A DNA stretch of 64,000 nt from Streptomyces sp. NBC_00341 (GCF_041435055.1 NZ_CP108002.1:6820001-6884000); one strand, 5' to 3'; shown: positions 35,742-44,699, counted from the stretch's first letter. Program-made: numbers and translations. The notes: generated from the sequence alone by a model not told the origin.

Positions 35742-35780
35742 AAGGGCCTGTCCGACCTTGATCCGCCGGACAGGCCCTTT
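35742..35780 (+). terminator. terminator of the rhaI-GH3 operon
   Basis: A 13-bp perfect stem AAGGGCCTGTCCG (35742-35754) with CGGACAGGCCCTT (35767-35779), 12-nt loop, followed by T. It lies 30 bp after the GH3 stop. Confidence 0.8.
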
Positions 35781-35890
35781 GGCCGCCGGCCCGGGGGTGA
35801 GCCGGCCGGGCGGCCGCCGCGGGGAGCGGCTGCCCGCGCCCGCGGGCACCACGCGGACCCGCCGCCGGCGCACCGGACGCCGTCCCGCTC

Positions 35891-35936
35891 TTGACCATGA
35901 GCGAGTGCCGGGCTCATAGTGTTCTGAATCCTTTCA
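35891..35936 (+). promoter_or_regulatory. promoter and operator of the beta-propeller gene
   Basis: TTGACC (35891-35896), 18-bp spacer, CATAGT (35915-35920), then operator TGAATCCTTTCA at 35925-35936. Same order as at rhaI. Confidence 0.75.
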
Positions 35937-36014
35937 CTGACATCACGGCAAGCCGTGCAACTGCCTTTTCGTGCAGATCACTTCATTTCCCGCGTGGACT
36001 CGGTACTCCGAGTC

Positions 36015-36026
36015 TGAATCCATTCA
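36015..36026. promoter_or_regulatory. second rha-type operator copy
   Basis: TGAATCCATTCA in the leader of the beta-propeller gene, 78 bp after the first copy and 58 bp before the start codon. Spacing could allow two repressor dimers to act together. Confidence 0.55.
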
Positions 36027-36084
36027 TGCACGTGGACGCACTCCCTTCCTCACCTCCCTGTCCCCGCACACCTGGAGCGTGATC

Positions 36085-38118
36085 ATGACCGAGGGCACCA
36101 CCGGCCCGAGCCACCGGCCGAGCCGTCGCACCGTCGTCAAGACCCTGACCGCGGGCGCCGCCGCCGCGGCGGCCACCGCCGTGACCGGCGGCCCCGCACG
36201 GGCGGCCGGTTCCCCGCCGCTCGATGTCAGGACGCTGAGCCCCTTCGACCTGTCCTTCTCGGCAGCGGCGACCTCCGTGCCGTACGCCGTCGTCCCACCC
36301 CGATTCCGCACCCTGGAAGAGGAGTTCACCCGCGACAGCCTGCACCGTTACGAGCAGCTGCACCCGGACGGCAGCCCCGCGCGGCTGAACGCCGGCCGGG
36401 GCGCCCTCAAGTCCACCGGCGCGAAGCCCTACTTCACCCTGCTGCGCTCCGCCACGGCGCAACGCGCCCCGTACTCCGCCGTCGTCGTCGATGTCCGAGC
36501 GATGACGGGCGGCACGAAGACGCACGACACCGTCCTCGTCGGACTCGCCCGCGACGCCGACCGCTACCTCATGGGCTGGTACAACAACGCCACCGGCACC
36601 GTCGGCGTCGACGTGAGCGTCGACGGCGAGGTGACCACGCTGGGCAGCATCCCGGCGAAGCTCGCCGCGCCCTTCCGGCTCGCCCTCTCGGTGACCGGGC
36701 CCGGCGCCGCCGTGCTGGCCGACGAGGGCGACGGCTGGCGGCACCTGACCGACGCCGTCGTCAGCGACCACCTCGACCTGCGCGGAATAGGCGGCAGTGC
36801 CGGCAACGCCGAGTTCGACGTCGCGACGGACGTGCCGAAGAACGGCACCCTGGGACAGCTGTTCACCGCGAAGGCGCCCTTCGTCAGCGTCGGCGGAATG
36901 TTCCCCACGCACCAGACGCGCGGCACCGAGGTCACCCTCTCGCTCCACCGCGACGGCCCCGGCGGCGAGCTGATCACCCGCTCGCGGCTCACCGACATCC
37001 CCGACAACAACTGGCAGTACCTGACCGTCGAGCAGCCGCTGCCCGCCGGGACGTACTACCTGGAGCAGTCAGAGGCCGTGGGCCCGGTCGCCTGGTGGAC
37101 CAGCAGCACCGACCGCATCGACTGGGGCACCGCCTACCAGGACGGCGGGCCCGTCACCGGCGACCGCACCATCCGGCTGCTCTCCGCGCCCGCCGAACCG
37201 GCCTCCGGCCTCCTCGCCGCCTACCGCAACGCCTTCGGCGTACGCGCCGACGCCGGGACCATCGTGGTGGACCGGGTCGAGGCCGGATACTGGGGCCAGG
37301 CCGGGATCCGGGACCCCAATATCGTCACGTGGCCCGACGGCAGACCGTACATCGAGGACGGTGCGCTCTACCTCACCCTCAGCAACCACGGCCTCGCCGG
37401 CGGCATCCCCGCCGCACACCTCGGCGTCTTCCGGCTGCCGCTGCGTGCGAACGGCCGCCTGGAGGAGACCGGCAAGATCTTTCTGAACCGTTCCGGGCAG
37501 GTGTACGGCGACCACGCGGGACATGTCGTCTACGACCCGGAGCTCAAGGGCTTCCGCGTCTTCGCGGTCACCTTCGGCGACTACGACCTCTACAACAGAG
37601 CGGTCACCGAGTACGCCACCACGTCCCATGACGTCCTGCACGGCGTGAGCCTCCTCGCCCCGCGCGAAGTGGCCCGGGGCATCGACCCCTTCCCCCTCCA
37701 CCACGAGGGCGCGTGGTGGCTCGCGCTCAGCGACTCGGGGACCACCACGACCTACCGCTTCGCCGACGACGCCTTCGCCGAGCCGGAACGCGTGGGCGCC
37801 AACGACAACGGCGGTGTCTACTACGAGGGCACCAAGCTGAGCCGTATCGGACGGGAGTGGTACGTCCTCACCAGCAGCTCCACCGACTACCGGGTCTACG
37901 ACCTGCGGGCGGAACTGCTCGGCACGCTTCGCGCACCCCACCCGGACGGATGGATACCGCACGCCATGGTCCTGCCGCTCGCGCTGCCCGGAGACCGCAC
38001 GCGGTACCTCCAGCTGAGCATGGACGGAGACGGGGACCCCGTCTCCGGGGCCTTCGGCCACTTCCGCGTGAACCTCTCCGACCAGACCGTGCGCGGACGG
38101 GAGTTCCCGGGCCGCTGA
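36085..38118 (+). CDS. Tat-exported beta-propeller protein, probable glycan-active enzyme
   Basis: A 677-aa exported protein. A twin-arginine signal (PSRRTVVKTL, residues 12-21) with an Ala-rich core ends near ARAAG (about 36-40). The rest is all-beta: a jelly-roll-like N-terminal half and a C-terminal part with repeated blade-like strands (DPNIVTWPDGRPYIEDGALYLTLS, GDHAGHVVYDPELKGFRVF, YEGTKLSRIGREWYVLTSS) resembling GH43/GH32-like or polysaccharide-lyase propellers. I cannot assign a CAZy family. Two rha-type operators precede it, so it should act outside the cell on the rhamnose-containing polymer. The ATG at 36085 has GGAG 8 nt upstream. Confidence 0.7.
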   Translation: MTEGTTGPSHRPSRRTVVKTLTAGAAAAAATAVTGGPARAAGSPPLDVRTLSPFDLSFSAAATSVPYAVVPPRFRTLEEEFTRDSLHRYEQLHPDGSPARLNAGRGALKSTGAKPYFTLLRSATAQRAPYSAVVVDVRAMTGGTKTHDTVLVGLARDADRYLMGWYNNATGTVGVDVSVDGEVTTLGSIPAKLAAPFRLALSVTGPGAAVLADEGDGWRHLTDAVVSDHLDLRGIGGSAGNAEFDVATDVPKNGTLGQLFTAKAPFVSVGGMFPTHQTRGTEVTLSLHRDGPGGELITRSRLTDIPDNNWQYLTVEQPLPAGTYYLEQSEAVGPVAWWTSSTDRIDWGTAYQDGGPVTGDRTIRLLSAPAEPASGLLAAYRNAFGVRADAGTIVVDRVEAGYWGQAGIRDPNIVTWPDGRPYIEDGALYLTLSNHGLAGGIPAAHLGVFRLPLRANGRLEETGKIFLNRSGQVYGDHAGHVVYDPELKGFRVFAVTFGDYDLYNRAVTEYATTSHDVLHGVSLLAPREVARGIDPFPLHHEGAWWLALSDSGTTTTYRFADDAFAEPERVGANDNGGVYYEGTKLSRIGREWYVLTSSSTDYRVYDLRAELLGTLRAPHPDGWIPHAMVLPLALPGDRTRYLQLSMDGDGDPVSGAFGHFRVNLSDQTVRGREFPGR

Positions 38119-38131
38119 GGCCGGTACGTGC

Positions 38132-38166
38132 CGGGGCGGGCGTGGTCACCTCCCACGCCCGCCCCG
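38132..38166. terminator. bidirectional terminator between propeller and lacI genes
   Basis: A 14-bp stem CGGGGCGGGCGTGG (38132-38145) with CCACGCCCGCCCCG (38153-38166), between convergent genes ending at 38118 and 38194. Confidence 0.75.
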
Positions 38167-38193
38167 TGCCACGATCCGTGTGCGGCGTCGTCC

Positions 38194-39201
38194 TCAGCGC
38201 CGCGTGCGCGTCGACTCCCGGACCACGAGTTCGGGCTGGAGCACGACCGAGCGGTGCTCGTGCCCGGCCGGCGGGTCCATCTCCGTCAGCAGCAGCTCCG
38301 CCGCCATCCGCCCCATCGTCACCGCCGGCCGGCGCACCGAGGTCAGGGGTACGGCGGCCGCTGCCGCGAACTCGATGTCGTCGTAGCCGATGATGGCCAT
38401 GTCCCTCGGGACGTGGACGCCGGCCGCGAAGAGCACCTGGAGCAGTCCGAGGGCGAGCAGGTCGTTGGCGCAGAAGACGGCTGTGGGGCGCGGGTTGAGC
38501 CCCAGCAGCCTGGCGCCCGCGTCGCGCCCTGCCGCCACCGTCATGTGGTTCGTGGGGAGTTCGGTCATCGCGTCCGGCGGCAGCCCGGCATCGGCGAGCG
38601 CGGAGAGCAGCCCCGCGCGCCGGTCCTGTACCTGCTGGAGGTGCGGCGGCCCACTGACGTAGGCGACGGAGCGGTGCCCGGTGGAGACGAGGTGCCGGCC
38701 CGCGAGGGCGCCGCCCATGGTGTCGTCGACGGAGACGGAGGAAACCTCGCTCTCCTTGCCCACCCTGTCCACCAGGACGACGGGAATGCCCTGCTTGCGC
38801 AGCGCGTCCAGATCGGTCCACGAGGCATCGGCCGGCGTCAGCAGGACGCCGCATACCCGGTGTTCGGCGAACAGGGAGAGATAGCGTGCCTCCTCCCGCG
38901 GGCTCTGCGCGCTGTTGCAGACCATCGCGCCGAGACCCGCCGCCCGTGCCACATCCTCGGCGCCGTGCATGATGCCGGCGAAGAAGGGGTTGCCCGCGTC
39001 GAGCACGAGCAGAGCCATGATGCGGCTGCGCCCGGCCCGCAACTGGCGGGCCGACTCGCTGCGCACGTAGCCCAGACGCTTGATGACCACGCGGACCCGT
39101 TCCAGGGTCTCCGGTGACACCGACTCGGGACGGTTGATCGCGTTGGAGACCGTGCCGACCGACACCCCTGCCTCCTGGGCCACATCCTTGATTCCGGCCA
39201 T
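38194..39201 (-). CDS. LacI-family regulator, proposed rhamnose regulon repressor
   Basis: A 335-aa repressor. HTH MAGIKDVAQEAGVSVGTVSNAINRP (first 20 residues carry the recognition helix start), hinge SESARQLRAGRS, then the sugar-binding-like effector domain with ALLVLDAGNPFF, VVLVDRVGKES, DDTMGGALAGRHLV and MAIIGYDDIEFA. It sits in the middle of the locus, beside the ABC importer, and is the only LacI gene inside the set of TGAATCSTTTCA-controlled units. The inducer would be rhamnose or a rhamnoside (inference). The ATG at 39201 was chosen by family start and the AGGA before it; no copy of the operator was seen directly upstream of its own start. Confidence 0.88.
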   Translation of the reverse strand: MAGIKDVAQEAGVSVGTVSNAINRPESVSPETLERVRVVIKRLGYVRSESARQLRAGRSRIMALLVLDAGNPFFAGIMHGAEDVARAAGLGAMVCNSAQSPREEARYLSLFAEHRVCGVLLTPADASWTDLDALRKQGIPVVLVDRVGKESEVSSVSVDDTMGGALAGRHLVSTGHRSVAYVSGPPHLQQVQDRRAGLLSALADAGLPPDAMTELPTNHMTVAAGRDAGARLLGLNPRPTAVFCANDLLALGLLQVLFAAGVHVPRDMAIIGYDDIEFAAAAAVPLTSVRRPAVTMGRMAAELLLTEMDPPAGHEHRSVVLQPELVVRESTRTRR

Positions 39202-39265
39202 GCGTCCTACGCTCTTCTTCGGGGGGCAGCCATCGCCCCATTCAAGCAGGTGTCCATGTGACAGC

Positions 39266-39313
39266 GGGCCGTCGGGACAGCGGAGTTGGGGAACCCCGCT
39301 GTCCCGACGGCCC
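39266..39313 (-). terminator. terminator after the sugar ABC importer operon
   Basis: An 18-bp perfect stem (39266-39283 with 39296-39313) and 12-nt loop, just after the last permease gene (ends at 39320, minus strand). It separates the importer from the regulator gene downstream. Confidence 0.75.
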
Positions 39314-39319
39314 GGTTCT

Positions 39320-40147
39320 CTATTCGATGCCGGAACCGACCACGCCCTTGATGTACCAGCGCTGGAACACCACGAAGATGACGAGGACGGGCAGCATGCT
39401 GATGACCGCCGCGGCCATGCCCACACTGGGCGAGACCATGTTGTACTGGCCGCGCGCGAGAGGGGCCAGCGCCACCGTCATCACCTGGTGCTCGCGGTCC
39501 GGGGCGATGACCTGCGGCCAGATGTACGTGTTCCACGCCGTCAGGAAGCTGATGGAGCAGTAGGCGGCGAGCGCGGGCTTTGCGAGGGGCAGGGCGATCT
39601 GAACGAGCACCCTGACCCAGCCGGCGCCGTCGAGCTTCGCCGCCTCGATCAGCCCCGGGGGGAGCGTCGCGAAGAACTGCCGGAAGAGCAGCATCGCGAA
39701 GGCCGTCTGCCCCGCGACCGGCAGGATCATCCCGGCGTAGGAGCCCACCAGGCCGAGACGGTCGACGATCACGTACAGCGGGATGAGCGTCATGTTCGTC
39801 GGCACGAACATCGGGACGATGATCACCGCCATCACCGCGCCCACCCAGCGGAACGGGATCTTCGCGAGGGCGAATCCGGCGGGGATGGTGATGAGGAGCT
39901 GGACGAGCAGGATGCCGATGCTGAACGCGAAGGAGTTGGCGATGACCCGCGCCGACAGGAAGTGGTACGCGTCGACGTAGTTGTGCCACACCGTCGTCGG
40001 CGGCAGGAGGTGCGGGGGGTACGCCCGGATGTCCTGCGCCGACATCAGTGAGGCCGACAGCAGGTAGAACAGGGGCAGGGCCATGATCAGCCCGCACAGG
40101 ACGATCAGGGTGTAGCGGGTGGCCGCCGACCATTTGCTTCCGGTCAT
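39320..40147 (-). CDS. carbohydrate ABC transporter permease (MalG type)
   Basis: A 275-aa inner permease with six spans (first at about 12-34). The EAA loop is EAAKLDGAGWVRVLVQIALPLAKPAL, which contacts the ATPase. C-terminus FQRWYIKGVVGSGIE is typical of CUT1 MalG-like subunits. It overlaps the other permease gene by 4 bp (ATGA). With its partner and the binding protein it imports a mono- or oligosaccharide; rhamnose or a rhamno-oligosaccharide is likely from the operator at 42661. No ATPase gene in the operon. Confidence 0.92.
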   Translation of the reverse strand: MTGSKWSAATRYTLIVLCGLIMALPLFYLLSASLMSAQDIRAYPPHLLPPTTVWHNYVDAYHFLSARVIANSFAFSIGILLVQLLITIPAGFALAKIPFRWVGAVMAVIIVPMFVPTNMTLIPLYVIVDRLGLVGSYAGMILPVAGQTAFAMLLFRQFFATLPPGLIEAAKLDGAGWVRVLVQIALPLAKPALAAYCSISFLTAWNTYIWPQVIAPDREHQVMTVALAPLARGQYNMVSPSVGMAAAVISMLPVLVIFVVFQRWYIKGVVGSGIE

Positions 40148-41094
40148 GACGACCTCCTGAGAATGCGGGCCCCGAGCCGGAACAGCAGGACGGCGAGACC
40201 GATGAGCACCAGCTGGAAGAGACAGAGCGCGCTGGCGTAGCCCATGTCCGAGTCACCGAAGGCGGTCTTGTACGCGTACAGGGCGAGGGTCTGGGTACGG
40301 TCGAGTGGCCCTCCGTCCGTCATGATCAACGAGACTTCGAAGGAGTTGCTCATGAAGTTGATCACCTGGAGGGTCGCCACCAGGACGGTCGTCGCCCGGA
40401 CCATGGGCCAGGTGATGCTCCACAGCTGTCGCCAGCGGCCCGCTCCGTCCAGTGCCGCAGCCGCGTAGATGTCGTCGGGAATCCGCTGGAGACCGGCCAG
40501 GTAGAGGATCATCACCAGGGGCACGGCCAGCCAGATCATCATGACCGACATGGCGGGGAGCGCCCAGGTGGTGCTGGACAGCCAGGCCGGGCCGTCGACG
40601 CCGAACCAGCCCAGCACCTTGTTGGCGACACCGGCCCGTGGGTCGTACATGTAGGACCAGAGCACGGCGGCGACCGCCGACGAGGCGACCATGGGCGCGA
40701 AGTACAGGATGCGGAGCGGGCCGATACCCCGCATCCGGCTGTTGATCAGCACGGCGAGCACGAAGCCGACGAGGATCGTCGGGATCACGCCGAGCACGAT
40801 GAACTCGATGGTGGTCCACAGGGCGGACCACATCGTCGGGTCCTTGAACAGCCGCGTGATGTTGTCCAGACCGGCCCACTCGGGCGTCCCGAACAGGTCC
40901 CACCGGAAGAAGCTCAGGCCGAGACCGATGAGCGCCGGGAGGATCACGAACAGGGTGAAGCCCACCATGCTCGGAGCCAGGAACAACGCCGCAGCCCAGG
41001 CGTCGCGGCGTTTTTGCTGGTTGCGCGGGCGGGTCCCCGTCGCGGCCGGCGCAGGGGTACGCACCGCCGGCTCCTTGTCCAATGCCGAAACCAT
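40144..41094 (-). CDS. carbohydrate ABC transporter permease (MalF type)
   Basis: A 316-aa permease with six spans after a 30-residue cytoplasmic Pro/Arg-rich N-terminus. TM1 (ALFLAPSMVGFTLFVILPALI) is followed by SFFRWDLFGTPEWAGLDNITRL, the usual CUT1 MalF sequence; the EAA loop is AAALDGAGRWRQLWSITWPMV. It lies 82 bp downstream of the binding-protein gene and is coupled to the MalG-type gene. Confidence 0.92.
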   Translation of the reverse strand: MVSALDKEPAVRTPAPAATGTRPRNQQKRRDAWAAALFLAPSMVGFTLFVILPALIGLGLSFFRWDLFGTPEWAGLDNITRLFKDPTMWSALWTTIEFIVLGVIPTILVGFVLAVLINSRMRGIGPLRILYFAPMVASSAVAAVLWSYMYDPRAGVANKVLGWFGVDGPAWLSSTTWALPAMSVMMIWLAVPLVMILYLAGLQRIPDDIYAAAALDGAGRWRQLWSITWPMVRATTVLVATLQVINFMSNSFEVSLIMTDGGPLDRTQTLALYAYKTAFGDSDMGYASALCLFQLVLIGLAVLLFRLGARILRRSS

Positions 41095-41176
41095 TACTGC
41101 ACCATTCTGTTTCCGCAGGGCTGCCTCGCCCTGGGGCGGCCGGGTCGCTCACGCCCCGGGGCGAGGCTGCTGCTCG

Positions 41177-42496
41177 TCACCGCGACTGGAGGGCCTGGTT
41201 GACGGTCTTCTCGGCGTCCTGGAAGGCGGACGTGACGGAGCGGTGCTCGATCTCGACCTGCTGGACGGCCTTCTTGACGCTGTCGCTGAGCGCCTTCTGC
41301 GCCTTCGCGGGCAGCGCGGGGAGCAGATAGGCGTCCTTCGCGGCGGTGGCGAAGGCATCCTCGTTCTTGGGCGGGGCGGGCAGTTCGCGCCAGGTGCCGT
41401 GGTCGAGGCCCTGCTGCGTCGGCGGGACGACCTGGCCGGTGGCCTGCGCGAGCTTCATGCCGCCGTCGTTCTTGTAGAACCAGGCGAGGAAGGCCCAGGC
41501 GCCCTCCTTGTTCTTGCTGGTCTTGCCGATCGACAGACCGTAGGAGCCACCGCCGACCGTGGACTTGCCGTTGATCTTCGGCATCGTCTGCGTGTCCCAG
41601 TCACCCTTGAGGGACTGCTTCATGGCCGGGACGACCGCGCGGACGGAGAAGGCCATCGCCGTCTGGCCGTTCTCGAACTTCGGCAGACTTCCCTGGTCGG
41701 CGGCGTACTTGGGAGCCGACGTGCCGTACGCGCCCAGAAGCATCTTCCAGGCCTCGATCGCCTTGGGCTGCCCGATACCGGACTTCTTGGTCTTCGGGTC
41801 GTAGACGCTCCCGCCGTAGGCATTGATGACCGGGTTGTAGACCGAGTTCTGGTCGCCGATACCCAGCGGGGGAGCGAGCGCCGCGAACTTGTCGCCGGAG
41901 CCCTTCTTGATCTTGTTCGCGACCCGGTAGAGGTCGTCCCAGGTCCAGTCGGGCTTCGGGTACTCGGTGACCCCGGCCTTCTGGAAGAGGTCCTTGTTGT
42001 AGAAGAGCGTCGTGGAGTCCGCGCTCACCGGGAGGCCGGTGATCTCGTCCGGGTCCTCGACGGGGCGGTACTGACCGAGGAACTGGGGGAGGAAGTCCTC
42101 GCCCTTGAGCCCGCCCTTGCCCTCCTTGAGCCACGGCCCCAGGTCCATCGTGATGTTGCCGTTGGCCAGCTGGTTGGCGGCGTAGTCGACATTCATGAGG
42201 ACGTCGGGGACCTTGCCGCCGAGACGCTGGGTGACCAGCTGCTGGACGTACTGGGTCGAGTCGTCGGGCAGCGACTGCACCGAGATCTTCCGCTTGGGGA
42301 ACTCCTTCTCGTACGCGGCCGCGTACTTCTTGAACTGCGGCACAAGGGCGTTCTGCACCGACAGGACGATCTTGCTCCCCTCGACGCTGCCACCGCCGCC
42401 CGACGAACCGCCGCAGGCGGCCGTCAGGGTGAGCAGGGCCGCACCGGCCCCTGCGAGCAGCATGCGCCGTTCCCGGCGTCCTCTTATTCCGGCCAT
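41177..42496 (-). CDS. sugar ABC transporter substrate-binding lipoprotein
   Basis: A 439-aa family 1 binding protein. The signal peptide has a lipobox LTAAC with lipidated C28, then a Gly/Ser linker. The mature domain begins KIVLSVQNALVPQFKKYAAAYE and contains ITGLPVSADSTTLFYNKDLFQKAGV and NGQTAMAF typical of the class. The ATG at 42496 has AGAGAGGATC upstream and gives a normal signal peptide. The operator TGAAAGCTTTCA and a TTGACA promoter lie about 165-210 bp upstream, making it the first gene of the importer operon. Confidence 0.92.
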   Translation of the reverse strand: MAGIRGRRERRMLLAGAGAALLTLTAACGGSSGGGGSVEGSKIVLSVQNALVPQFKKYAAAYEKEFPKRKISVQSLPDDSTQYVQQLVTQRLGGKVPDVLMNVDYAANQLANGNITMDLGPWLKEGKGGLKGEDFLPQFLGQYRPVEDPDEITGLPVSADSTTLFYNKDLFQKAGVTEYPKPDWTWDDLYRVANKIKKGSGDKFAALAPPLGIGDQNSVYNPVINAYGGSVYDPKTKKSGIGQPKAIEAWKMLLGAYGTSAPKYAADQGSLPKFENGQTAMAFSVRAVVPAMKQSLKGDWDTQTMPKINGKSTVGGGSYGLSIGKTSKNKEGAWAFLAWFYKNDGGMKLAQATGQVVPPTQQGLDHGTWRELPAPPKNEDAFATAAKDAYLLPALPAKAQKALSDSVKKAVQQVEIEHRSVTSAFQDAEKTVNQALQSR

Positions 42497-42659
42497 CTCG
42501 CTGATCCTCTCTGTCCACGACTGTCGGCCCCGGCACGTGCGGAACCTGGAGAGCAGGTCATCATGACTGACGGTCCGCTCGCCGGAATCAGCGTCTGCGG
42601 AGACTCGTCGTGCGGCCGGCTCCACGCCATGGGTGGCGGGGCGGGCTGCGAATCCCTGA

Positions 42660-42704
42660 GTGAAAGCTTTCACTGACGATGCGACATTGTTTCACCGGTG
42701 TCAA
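42660..42704 (-). promoter_or_regulatory. promoter and operator of the sugar ABC importer
   Basis: Minus strand: TTGACA (42699-42704), 17-bp spacer, CATCGT (42676-42681), then GTGAAAGCTTTCAC (42660-42673), a perfect 14-bp palindrome over the expected start of transcription. Confidence 0.75.
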
Positions 42705-42863
42705 CACTTTCTTCGGTAAAAGCCCCCCGGTGTCGCCCATCGTGCCTGCAACGCAGCTCAGGACGGTCCGTCAGGTCGTTCGCCCGGGTGCTTCGCGAGG
42801 GTGGACGCGGGGTGTCCGGTGGGTGCGGGTCGACGCTCCACGAGGTCCATGGCGCCACGTGAT

Positions 42864-42875
42864 TGAATTGTTTCA
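42864..42875. promoter_or_regulatory. upstream rha-type operator copy
   Basis: TGAATTGTTTCA, one step from the consensus, about 160 bp upstream of the importer -35 box. It could form a repression loop with the main operator. Confidence 0.5.
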
Positions 42876-42931
42876 TTCCGTGTCGGTGGCCGACTTCGCT
42901 GCCCTTGGGCCCCATCATGCGCCTGATGTCC

Positions 42932-44602
42932 TCAGTCGCCCGGCGGGGCGTCGAAGACGACGCGGGAGCGGTACCGGGCGGCCTCGGGACCGCGCGTGAA
43001 GACGTCCCGCACCGGGGCGAGGGTGACGCCGCCACGGCGGTACACGCCGTCCACCGCCGCCTCCGCCCCGCCGAACCACCGGGCGGCCCCGGCGTCCTCC
43101 TCCCGTGCTCCTTCGGCCCCCAGCAGCAGCGTCCCGTGGTGCAGGGCCACGGCCTCTCCGTCCCCCGCGTCCCGTACGCGCGGGCCCACCGGGAAGTCCA
43201 CCGTCCAGCTGTCCCCGGCGGCCGGGACCGTGAGCAGCTCCCCGAGTGCGGGGCTGACGACGGGTCCGCGCGCAGTCCAGGTGGTGACCGTCCGTGTCGG
43301 GCCGGTCCAGGACGGCAGCGTGAAGACGATCCGCAACGGCTCCCGCAGCCCGGACTCCACGACGTCGAGCACGGTCCTGCCGCCGGTGGGGTACGTGGTG
43401 CGCTGCCGCAGCACCAGCGGACCCCCGGGCAGCGCCAGCCGGTGCGTCCCGTCGCGGTAGAGATCCACGCTCAGCGTGGTCACGCCGTCGGGCCCGGGGC
43501 CGGGCAGGCTGTAGCCGCGCTCGCGGAGTTCGGCGAGGCCGACCGCCCCGCGCATCGAGCAGCACCAGGCGGCGTCGGGGTGGTGGCCGGTGAGCCACGG
43601 CCGCCCGGGGCCGGTCGTGGTGTCGAGCCCGAAGCCGCCGTGCGCCTTCTGCGCGTGCCCGAGGCCGTTGTGCTCGATGGCGTGGGCGTCGTCGAGGTAG
43701 CGGGGCTCCCGAGTGGTGCGCCACAGGCCGAGCGCGAGGATCAGCGAGTCGGTCACGGCGCAGGGCTCGGTCCATGAGTCCGGGCGGCCGAACCAGTTCC
43801 AGGTGGCGTGATTGGCGGTCCTGCCGTGCGCGGCGTACAGCTCGTAGAGCTCGCGGGCGGCCTCCAGGGCTGACGCGGAACCACTCAGCTCGTGGAAGGC
43901 GTGCAGGCAGCGGGCGGCGGTGAGCGTGGCGTGCAGCTGGGCACGCGCTCCACGCAGGTCGTCACGCACGACGAGCGCCGCCAGCGTCTCGATCGCCGCG
44001 GCGAGGGTCAGGTCGCGGGTGTGCGCGTACGCGGCCACGAGGCCCTCCAGCGTGATGAAGACGCAGTACGTGTCGGAGGAGAGCAGCCAGCGGCCGGACC
44101 TCCCCACGACCATGCCGGACGCCTGCCCCTCGCTGTCGTCGCCCGGCCGGCGCCGGGGGTAGTCCGGGGCCCGGGTCGCGGCCGGGAGGAGCAGCCGGTA
44201 CGCGATGTCCAGCGCGAGCACGCGCGAGTGGTCCTCGCCGGTGAGGCCGTGATGGGCGAGCAGCCCGGAGACGAGCCAGCCGTGCCCGGCGAGCTGCTGC
44301 TCGTCGACGGCCTCGCGGTGCACGGGCCCGAGGTGGCCATGCGCGTTGAGCACGCCCGGCAGGCCGTCCACCAGCTGCCTCAGCCGACGCGGCTCCTCGC
44401 CGGTGACCGAGGCGAGGCGGGACAGGGCGAGGATCAGCCGGCCCGGGTAGTCGCCCGGCCACGTTCCCGTCGCCCCGTCGCGCAGCACCGGCTCCGCGTC
44501 GTAGTCGGCGGCCTGGAGGCGGCGCAGGGAGGCGGCGATACGCGGGTCCCCGCGGTCGTCGGGCAGGACGGTCGCGAGCCGGGAGGGAAACCAGGGGATC
44601 AT
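42932..44602 (-). CDS. GH127-like protein (candidate beta-L-arabinofuranosidase class)
   Basis: A 556-aa protein without a signal peptide: an (alpha/alpha)6-type N-terminal part (about 20-360) and a beta-sandwich C-terminus. Its best clue is the residue set E279-x-C281 and C347-C348, which fits the Zn-thiolate site of GH127 (Glu, Cys, Cys-Cys with one Cys as nucleophile). Overall similarity is weak and the protein is shorter than typical GH127, so a new subfamily is possible. The ATG at 44602 was chosen because the upstream frame contains a translated 9-bp repeat. Divergent from the first GH78 gene and possibly sharing its operator. Confidence 0.6.
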   Translation of the reverse strand: MIPWFPSRLATVLPDDRGDPRIAASLRRLQAADYDAEPVLRDGATGTWPGDYPGRLILALSRLASVTGEEPRRLRQLVDGLPGVLNAHGHLGPVHREAVDEQQLAGHGWLVSGLLAHHGLTGEDHSRVLALDIAYRLLLPAATRAPDYPRRRPGDDSEGQASGMVVGRSGRWLLSSDTYCVFITLEGLVAAYAHTRDLTLAAAIETLAALVVRDDLRGARAQLHATLTAARCLHAFHELSGSASALEAARELYELYAAHGRTANHATWNWFGRPDSWTEPCAVTDSLILALGLWRTTREPRYLDDAHAIEHNGLGHAQKAHGGFGLDTTTGPGRPWLTGHHPDAAWCCSMRGAVGLAELRERGYSLPGPGPDGVTTLSVDLYRDGTHRLALPGGPLVLRQRTTYPTGGRTVLDVVESGLREPLRIVFTLPSWTGPTRTVTTWTARGPVVSPALGELLTVPAAGDSWTVDFPVGPRVRDAGDGEAVALHHGTLLLGAEGAREEDAGAARWFGGAEAAVDGVYRRGGVTLAPVRDVFTRGPEAARYRSRVVFDAPPGD

Positions 44603-44654
44603 GGCGCGCTTTCTCTCGTGAGGGGAGTGGGTGCCGGTCGGTGAGACTGTGGCG

Positions 44655-44699
44655 CAGGTGCGGCAGGTGCGGCAGGTGCGGCAGGTGCGGCAGGTGCGG
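44655..44699. repeat. five tandem copies of CAGGTGCGG
   Basis: Five perfect head-to-tail 9-bp units upstream of the GH127-like gene, with partial units at the edges. In the minus-strand frame they would encode a Cys-Arg-Thr repeat, but they lie before the chosen start codon. Confidence 0.85.

Larger units (their letters stand above)
42497..42931. other. 435-bp regulatory gap upstream of the sugar importer
   Basis: No gene is supported. It holds the importer promoter with its perfect operator (42660-42704) and a second operator-like copy, TGAATTGTTTCA, at 42864-42875, close to the 3' end of the GH127-like gene. Confidence 0.6.
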
